Shown piece after piece: positions 56,589-64,000 of a stretch of DNA of 64,000 nt (the stretch's first letter is position 1; each line of letters begins with the position of its first letter). The DNA is from Nymphalis io (Eukaryota > Arthropoda > Insecta > Lepidoptera > Nymphalidae), in the NCBI RefSeq assembly GCF_905147045.1, contig NC_065895.1, forward strand, positions 11,661,001-11,725,000. The letters are read 5' to 3'. The notes below the pieces were generated by a model, which was given only the letters and a program-made list of their open reading frames with translations, did no database searches and was not told the DNA's origin. Both the position numbers and the translations under genes were made by a program.

Positions 56589-57325
56589 ACTAGATATTGC
56601 CTGCGTTTTCGCTCGCGTGTAAATAATAAAATATGGTATGGAAGTCTGTGTTTTAAAAATAAGAAGCATGAAATGTTATTCTGGTTAGAAAAAAGTATAT
56701 TATGGCTTTTTTTCATCAATGAACTTACAGTGATGCGTCTAGTTTAACTTTATATATTTTATAGTGACCTAAATGGGTTCAACCAAATTTCATTTTATTT
56801 GTTCTAAAATGATGCATTATTTGCGAAGTAGTTTTTATAAACATGGTAATTTGGTTATTATTCTTATGAAAGATATCGAGATAAGATCATAGACAGTTTT
56901 TAGTACATTTATAGTTTTGACATATTTCAACAGGTACTTGAGTAGGATAATACTAATACTTAACTATTTGTTTTCAGTTTGTAAATAACTTTGTAGTTAT
57001 TTTTTTTAGGTTAATTAGGTTTTGTTAAATTTATACTGAGTCGGTTAGATGATAATAAGTAGGTACTTATATTTACCTTTCAGTGTTAAAACGACACAAT
57101 TTCCTGTGAATGTTTCGTTTGCAGTATGTCGGAATAGATTTAAGGAATGCTGTTTTCTCATGGCCAATTGTATGTTGCCCAATTTAAATTCGTGTGAGGC
57201 GAAACCAATAAATACTAAAATCCCATGAAAATAAAACTAAAAATATTGTATATTGCTGAAATATTATCTCTGCTTTTAGTGATTTCTTTAAGTTATACGC
57301 GGGTGAAGCCGCGGGTACAGCTAGT
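56589..57325. mobile_element. Candidate non-autonomous element with imperfect inverted ends
   Basis: The left end ACTAGATATTGCCTGCG matches, inverted, the right end (CGCGGGTACAGCTAGT at 57310-57325; reverse ACTAGCTGTACCCGCG). The inside is AT-rich and non-coding. Such ends are frequent in lepidopteran genomes; the superfamily is not assigned and no clean target duplication is seen. Confidence 0.4.
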
Positions 57326-57713
57326 ATTACGTATACGTACGCTGGTATGTTACATTTTACATATCGGCTTAGTCACAAAGTTGATGGAACTCTTTAGAAA
57401 ATAATCAATCGAAAATAAAAAATAAAAGCATCGACTGCCATGTTAAAATAAATCATAACTGAACAGATTAAAGATTTAAAACTTGGAGCTATCGTAACTT
57501 TTGTTCAGCTCAAAAATGCCTATCCAACAATGTATAAACGTTGCTTTTTGTTTATTCGTTTAAAGGATAGATAAATATCCCTTAAATCTTTTATAAATGC
57601 ATTTATGCATAAGACATATAACTCAAAATAAATTTAATTTGATGAAAAAAAGCGTGTATATATGTATATATATATATATACAAAAACAAATACTATTATA
57701 ATATATAATAGTT

Positions 57714-57716
<3 letters not shown>

Positions 57717-57763
<47 letters not shown>
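57717..57763. repeat. (TA)n microsatellite
   Basis: About 45 bases of TA dinucleotide, with shorter TA runs just upstream (57660-57685). Confidence 0.9.
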
Positions 57764-57766
<3 letters not shown>

Positions 57767-57827
57767 GATTGTATTTGAATGACAACTGTGTAACTGAAAT
57801 GTTGGAAAATAGTAACCACTACGAGAG

Positions 57828-57905
57828 AGAGATGGCCCAGTGGTTAGTACGCTTGATAATTAACCGATAATCGCAGAATCAAACCCAGGCAAGCACCAAA
57901 CATGA
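57828..57905 (+). repeat. tRNA-headed SINE, head fragment
   Basis: GAGATGGCCCAGTGGTTAG (A box) and GAATCAAACCCAGGCAAGC (B box). The body is lost. Confidence 0.65.
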
Positions 57906-58780
57906 ATCCTGAACGGGAAAGAGGCAGTTATTTTACCTTATTACTTCTGAAATTCGGTTCTCTACGGAACAATCGACATCCCGAACCAGTGAAAGCTTTA
58001 TTAAAAAAATCCTGCAAAATTACGACTCATAGGTGCTTGTATAAGCCTACTTGAATAAAGTGTATTTCTATTTTGATTGTAGTTTGTGAAATACTACTCC
58101 CTCAAAACCATCATTTGATGTAAATTAGTAAAAATTTATAGAAATATAGTTAAGATCTATACAAAACGCAATCTAAACCAAAAAACGACTGTTAATTACA
58201 TAAAGTAACGACTTCAATAGCACGTGATTAGCTTATGTATTTGACTCAAAAAAGTTAAATAAGAAGAAATAGGAAAAGGGAAATTAGGAAAATCATAAAT
58301 AAATACAATAACGGTTTTTAAATTTATTAAATAAAAAAAACATTCAATTATATTTGTGATAAATAATTACATGGAACATAAAGAATAAAATAGGTATTTA
58401 TTTCAATATTTATATCACTTCTAAAATATAACTTAAAATTTAAAAAAACATTACAAAAAAAACAGTGTTGTATCTACAAAATCATATAAATACCAAAAAC
58501 AGTGATTTTTTTTGTAAAATGTTATAATAATTTTAATCATTTTATAATATTCTTAAATTACTATGATTATAGTTAGCATTTTTTTATAGTTTTCTCTAAG
58601 CTATACATATAAGCCTCGTTTTAAAAATAAAATTACATTATTAAAAATTTGGTCCACAATCTCGTTATATATAATTTAGTCCTGTTTAACGAAATTGATA
58701 CTTGGAATGTTTATAATCTCTTAAAATATTTTCATTATAACTTGTTACGGATATTTTCAATTTAAAAATTCTTTTTTTAC

Positions 58781-58786
58781 TTTATT
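58781..58786 (-). promoter_or_regulatory. Poly(A) signal of tetraspanin B (reverse strand)
   Basis: TTTATT on the plus strand, 130 bases past the stop at 58918-58916 in the reverse direction. Confidence 0.4.
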
Positions 58787-58915
58787 TTTTGACTATTATC
58801 CTCAAACGTCAAAATGGATAGGGTTAAAAAAACAACAATAGAATTGTATTTAATTTGTGTTACATTTTTCATAGTTTCTTTTTAAGAAAGTGACGAAATG
58901 TTTTTGTTATAAACC

Positions 58916-61622
58916 TTAAGCATTATTTTGTCCATGGAATGGGACATAAACTATGGGTGCACTTTTCTCCTTCTCGGGGTTAAGGGAAGTGTACGCGTTG
59001 ACCATGCGCTCCTGGATCTCCCATCGTCTGCGCTCGCGCTCAGACTTTGCTTTACGAATGGAACTGGCCAGCGAGAACGAGAATACAATTCCGATAACCT
59101 GAAATAAGACAAAAAATACATTCTTGCTAAATCTGATTCTACTTCATTATTTTTAAATGACGAAAAGTTTATACAAGATACTCTAAATATTTTGAAGGAA
59201 AAGGATTTATGTTTGTAGTTAAAAATTGTTACATACCTGAATAAATGCAATCGTCATGGCGCCTGCACCAAGCAAGCCTGCACTCTGGTAGATCAGATAA
59301 GTGATCCTGGGGAGGCAGCCATTAGCATACAGTTTAACACACTCGTCAACTTCTATGTCTCCAACAACTTGGTAGTGTGTCTGAGCGCAGCAGGAGTAAG
59401 GAACGGTGATGTTGGCTACGGAGATACCTGATTTCTCAGTGGGCACATCACCCCAGTCGAGGTAGCTATCGACACCGCAACAGTTCAGCTGCAAATATAA
59501 AAATTAAAAACATTAAGGCGATTGATTGCCTAAAATTAAAGCGTTGCGATCATGACACCTTCAGCTATTATTCTTAAAAGATTTTTGTATTATTTTTCCA
59601 TAACACATATTTAATCTTTGTACATTTTAAGTAGATCCCAAAAAACTCTTTCAAATTAAGAATGTAGAATTATCGTGTTTTTACATACCCTACTTTGAAT
59701 GAAGTCGAAAGCATCGGTTACTTCTGGTTTGTTGTAATACGATGGAAGTGTCTCTCTCAAGTTTGCGTCCAACATATTTGCGACCTGAGAACGCAACGTG
59801 TACGCAGCGATGGCAGCTGAGATTTCAAGTACCAACACCAAACTGAGGATAACTGCAAACTGAAATTTATAAATTATATAAGTATGTATTTACAAAAGAA
59901 AAATAGTATGTACAAGTATATCAGTTATCTGGTTTCCATAGTACAAGCTCTGCTTAGTTTGGGATTAGATGGCCGTGTGTGAATAATGTCCCAGGATATT
60001 ATTATGAACCATCAGATAAGTTTCTGAAGTTAAAATGATAATTTAACAAAAAAATCAACGATATCCCGGACTGAGTTTTTTTTTAACACATTAATTTAAT
60101 TATTTTATTAGTATTACTAATACTATCAGATTGAATTCATATATTACTTTGACTTTTGTTTATTTGTGTATGTATTACTTAGTTAGTTAGTTGTTTTCCT
60201 TCACAGTCAAGCACCAGATAAGCAGGAATTAAGCACATGAAAATTCAGTGTTGCTTGCCTGGGTTTGAACCCACGATCATCGGTTAAGATTCACGCGCTC
60301 TAACCACTAGGCCATCTCATCTTTTTGCCTGGGAATACTTATCATTCGATTTTAGAATATTATGTGTAACATTTTTTTGAACATCGAAATAGTGACTAAT
60401 TTCAATCAACAGCGATTATTTTTTACAAAAATATATTTGTATTAAGCTACCAATTGTACTAATTTTTGTAATTGTGTAATGTATTAACATATTTATAACG
60501 CCTGTTATTCATTTATATATTTTAAGAAAATAGTATTTTTATATAGAATAGATAGGCGAACGCGCATATGGGCCACCTGATGGTAAGTGGTCACCAACGC
60601 CCATAATAAACATTAGCATTGTAAGAAATGTTCACCAGTGCTTACATCGCCAATGCGCCACCAACCATGGGTAGTTCCCAAGGTTGGTGGCGCATTGGCA
60701 GATGTTATGTCCCTTGTGCCTGTAATTACACTGGCGCACTCACCCTTCAATCCGAACACAACAATACCAACTATTGTTGTTTTGTTTTTTTTTTTGTTAT
60801 AATTAAATATATTGATCATGGACGCTGATTGCTTCACCCGTGAATCAAATTACTACTATAACAGGAATTATACAAGTGATTTTCTTTGAAAAAGCGAAGT
60901 TTAGCGATAAGGCATCAAGAACACATTTGCGCTTCATATCACAGCTCGTTTCACTATCACATAAAAATAATCGTGAATCATTCTTCATTATCTATTTCCT
61001 TTGTATTTTGTGATAATAAAGTGCTTTAATAAAAGACAATTTCTCTTTATATCAATTTGTCAATGACTTGCCCTTATTCCATTGTTATGGTCAGCGCATA
61101 AAACACCACAAGAAAGAATATTTAAAAGTAGGCCGTTTTACGGCCTGCCTGCCATTCCCCCTGCCATTTCCTTATATCTGAGATTCATATCTTAGGTGGA
61201 TGTGTTGAATTCAATAAGATCTGATCTGTTCAGACCAACGCTGCCTCTGTTCTTTTCTCTTCGACTTTGCACTATTCCACACCAGTAAATATCTCAGTAA
61301 AGTTCTCAACTTTGGTTTCGTTTTTTCTGATAATGTGACTAAAGTAGACCAATATTATATATTACGTATATTAAAAATAAATAGAATATTTTGATTGCAA
61401 TGTCAGTTGTGTTCAAAATATCTTCGAACTTACAATGTTAACCAAGCAGGTGCTCTCCTTCAAGGCACCGATGCAACCGAATAGGGAAACGAAGAGCATG
61501 ATGACTCCAATGACGATGATAAAGGTCGCCGGTGAGAACAGCTGCGTGTCCAGGAAGAAAGATACATCGTAGTAGATCGCGTAGATCGTTGTGCCCACAG
61601 AGATGATGAGAGCGGACGTGAG
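58916..61622 (-). CDS. Tetraspanin B (CD63-like), first exon outside window
   Basis: Exons on the reverse strand: 61622-61434, 59859-59689, 59488-59237, 59098-58916, all phase 0, giving 264 residues. TM2 (FIIVIGVIMLFVSLFGCIG) is followed by ALKESTCLVN. TM3 runs over FAVILSLVLVLEISAAIAAY. The loop has LNCCGVDSYLDWGD, YSCC and a last cysteine pair (DECVKL, NGCLPR). TM4 ends IGIVFSFSLASSIRK, then a charged tail ending FHGQNNA. The CCG motif and loop cysteines make this a tetraspanin of CD63 type. By comparison with tetraspanin A, one short exon with the start and TM1 (about 35 residues) is missing. None was found between 61623 and 64000, so it should lie to the right. Confidence 0.88.
59876..60008 (+). 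repeat. tRNA-derived SINE tail fragment in tetraspanin B intron
   Basis: Matches the 3' half of the copy at 20834-21088 (GTATGTATTTACAAAAGAAA to GTGTGTGAATAATGTCC). Confidence 0.7.
60199..60322 (-). repeat. tRNA-headed SINE fragment, reverse
   Basis: Head and proximal body (GGGTTTGAACCCACGATCATC, AACCACTAGGCCATCTC), truncated at the body side. Confidence 0.7.
60550..60790 (-). repeat. Metulj-type SINE, reverse, with fold-back duplication
   Basis: A reverse copy from the 3' end (GGGCCACCTGATGGTAAGTG) to CACTCACCCTTCAATCCG. In the middle (60649-60699) a sense-strand segment is inserted inverted, giving 18-base perfect arms. Confidence 0.8.
60791..61433. other. Tetraspanin B intron, nothing recognised
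   Basis: AT-rich to mixed composition. No repeat unit or exon identified. Confidence 0.45.
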
Positions 61623-64000
61623 CTAGAAATAAAAACATTAATAATATAATCAACCAGAATATTATGACACTCGTAATATATAGCAAAACTTATACACTGC
61701 CATTTGGTGAATATATACATATGTGGTAAAATTTATAACATGCCAGCATGTAGAAAAATACCATGAATAAACTCATGATATTCTCTTTACGAGAGCACAA
61801 AATATACCTAATATATTGAATCTTTTCTTTACATTGTCTTTTGTTATATTTATTTACTATCATATATTTTACCAAGATTTTCGATTGTGTATGGTGACCT
61901 ACATTTAATCTAAAATTAAAATCCATTCAATATCAAATATAAATTCGGAAAACTAAAAATAAAACTGTTAATATTATTCAGTTAGTAGATATATTTAATA
62001 GTAAGTGAAGACCAGCAAGCATTCTGTTAGGAATATGTCAAATCATTAAAAAGTAGTAAATTGTCTATGGTTTCATCTTTGATTAGTGACAGTACGCCGC
62101 AAGGCTACGTATGAGTGGGGCATTTGCCGGATACGTCTGTCATAATTACATGTACATAGTGACTCGGAAGATAAACAAGAATAAAGACGTACCGAGTGCT
62201 AATAATAAACTATATAGCGGCCAGGGCGCGCTAGTCTATATAGGCAATTATTATTTATTATTGTCCTTTTACTTAAGTGCATTAGGTAACGCTCCCGAAA
62301 ATTATTTTTTACAATATAAATTTTCTAAACTGTTTTGATATTATAATAAAGTTTCATCTTATTAAACTTCATTTTTTGCTTTAAAAAAAACATAATATGA
62401 AAGTAGAGAGTAAATTATCTCTACAGTGCTAGCAAGTCTCCAAAATCGGTTAGAATAAATATGTAGTAATTGTCGATTGAGTAGTTAAGACGTAAAAGCG
62501 TAACAAACAAACAAACGTACATTCACATTTTTAAAATTAGTAAAGATTTAGCTAAGAACAACAATAGGTAATAATAATGTTATGCAATAACTAATAATAA
62601 TGTAGTAATGTTTAACAGTAATGTTTCTAAGTTATATTTTTGTTTTAAATGTTAATTTATCTTAAAATTATTAATTAAAAATTAATATACATGCGACCAA
62701 ATAAAAAGTAGCAGTAGTAGTATATTTGATTATACTCGTGTATAGCAAAAGTGTAAGAAATAAAAATAATAATTTTAGAGGTAAAGTCGACCTTGCGACG
62801 CCTACAAGGGCATTAGCGGTTATGCGGCTACAGTATGTACATGGTATTGATTTTTCACGACTAACATATCACATGCATTGTTTACAAAGCAACGGCAGAA
62901 TGGAAACCACATGAGAATTATTACTTTGTAATTATTTCTTTGTTAAGACTGTCGTATAAGAATTGCAAAAAAAACCATCGTATACCTTCCAATGTATTGA
63001 GTATGTATTTTGCTGTTTGTTTTGTGTATTGTTTGTAATATATAATAATTACTTTACATAAATTAAATACAAGTCGATATGTGAGGGGTATCTTTGTATT
63101 AATTTTACCCTTACGAAGTCGGGACGGCAACTATTACTACCTATATAATTATGACATTAAAGTACTTTAAAAGAAAATTGTTGTACCGAATACCGTAATG
63201 GCTGGAGCTGGCAAAACTACACTTATAAAATTTGTAGATTTATAAAAGATATTTAGAAAAAAGTTAAGTATAACTTCATTCTAATAGGAGGTAATTGAGT
63301 AAATGTTTTTAAGTTCACATTTGTGAATTCTGACAAAATGACATTTATGACAATTATGACAAAGCAATTTTCTAAACTAATTAAATAAAAGTCTGTTAAT
63401 GGTGAATTGTGTTTATAAAATTTTGTATTTATTACTATTCTTATTTTATTTTATTATTGAAAATATAAAAATAATGGCACGGATATAAATAATTTGTATC
63501 TTTAAGTTACATCCGTGCCAACGGTTTGTTTCACCCTATAACTTGCTAATTTAAATTATAATATATATCTACATTACAAATATGATGACATTTAGTAAAA
63601 TTCTAAATTAAAAAAAAATCTTAATTACGATTATTTTTTTTATTAGACCGTCGCAGAATGAAACTATTCCGTTTAACTTTATTTAAGTACTATGCCTATT
63701 AACTATACATAATATGATATTTTCATATTTTTACTGCGTATCATTACAATGTTTAATGATTTTAGTTAAATTTTATAAAACAATATTATAAATATTACGA
63801 TGCTTGTAACAAATATATCTTACTTTGCATATCTATATTATGTATAGTTCGTGATGATGTTAATTTTCTCATGTAATTTGATAAAAAAGTCGTAGAAACT
63901 GAAATAAAAAACTTTTAAAGTTATAGATTTTTAAATTGTAAGACAAATTTATCTCAATGTTGTTGGCAATGCTACTTTTTTTGTATTTCACAATTGTTTG
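61623..64000. other. Presumed tetraspanin B intron 1 or upstream region
   Basis: AT-rich. No tetraspanin first exon was found on the reverse strand. 63105-63135 carries a reversed end (CCTTACGAAGTCGGGACGGC) of the family seen at 47381. A 10-base perfect inverted repeat lies at 63475-63520. Small frames at 62111 and 62726 lack coding character. Confidence 0.45.
63475..63520. repeat. Short inverted repeat
   Basis: TGGCACGGAT (63475-63484) and ATCCGTGCCA (63511-63520) are exact inverted arms around a 26-base AT-rich centre. Confidence 0.7.

Larger units (their letters stand above)
57326..58780. other. AT-rich spacer between LINE and tetraspanin B
   Basis: Contains a (TA)n tract (57717-57763) and a fragment of the tRNA-headed SINE (57828-57905). 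No gene seen. Confidence 0.5.

Overview
The window is nuclear DNA from a lepidopteran, most likely a butterfly. Genes have many short exons separated by AT-rich introns with GT-AG junctions. The spacers are filled with tRNA-headed SINEs, one abundant SINE of the kind called Metulj in nymphalid butterflies, an RTE-type LINE and an R1-clade LINE. There is no bacterial-style operon, no CRISPR array and no free-standing tRNA or rRNA gene. Family names come from reading translated exons against remembered family motifs; no database was searched.

Layout. 1-173 (+) is the last coding exon of an unidentified membrane protein. 779-3956 (+) is an NSUN5-like rRNA cytosine methyltransferase with a long lysine-rich tail; its N-terminal exon is not visible. 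About 4.0-12.4 kb is a repeat-rich spacer. 12733-38847 (+) is a 20-exon DCX-EMAP gene (two doublecortin domains, HELP motif, WD40 propellers; about 1024 residues). Its 15-kb intron holds a full-length RTE-type LINE (16201-19385). A second promoter at 28.6 kb has a first exon that contributes only an ATG. 40553-41811 (+) is an ALKBH4-like dioxygenase. It is convergent with a five-exon tetraspanin (47188-42066, -). After a spacer containing a hAT remnant (48600-48969) and a deleted R1-clade LINE (51747-56484), a second tetraspanin (61622-58916, -) has the same intron positions and lacks only its first exon, which should lie beyond the right edge.

How the genes relate. They are independently transcribed housekeeping or sensory genes: rRNA methylation (NSUN5), microtubule organisation in mechanosensory endings (DCX-EMAP), protein or nucleic-acid demethylation (ALKBH4) and membrane scaffolding (tetraspanins). 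The tetraspanins look like a tandem duplication later pushed apart by insertions.

The most interesting signals are: (1) alternative DCX-EMAP promoters, one giving an isoform without the first doublecortin domain through a first exon that ends in its own start codon; (2) an R1-clade LINE flanked by a 14-bp duplication that contains telomere-like TTAGG units, with deletions that fuse ORF1 to ORF2 in frame and remove the reverse transcriptase active site; (3) an otherwise open RTE-type ORF with FAND in place of FADD; (4) two copies of one SINE family that each carry a perfect or near-perfect fold-back duplication. I did not find a convincing wholly new gene system.
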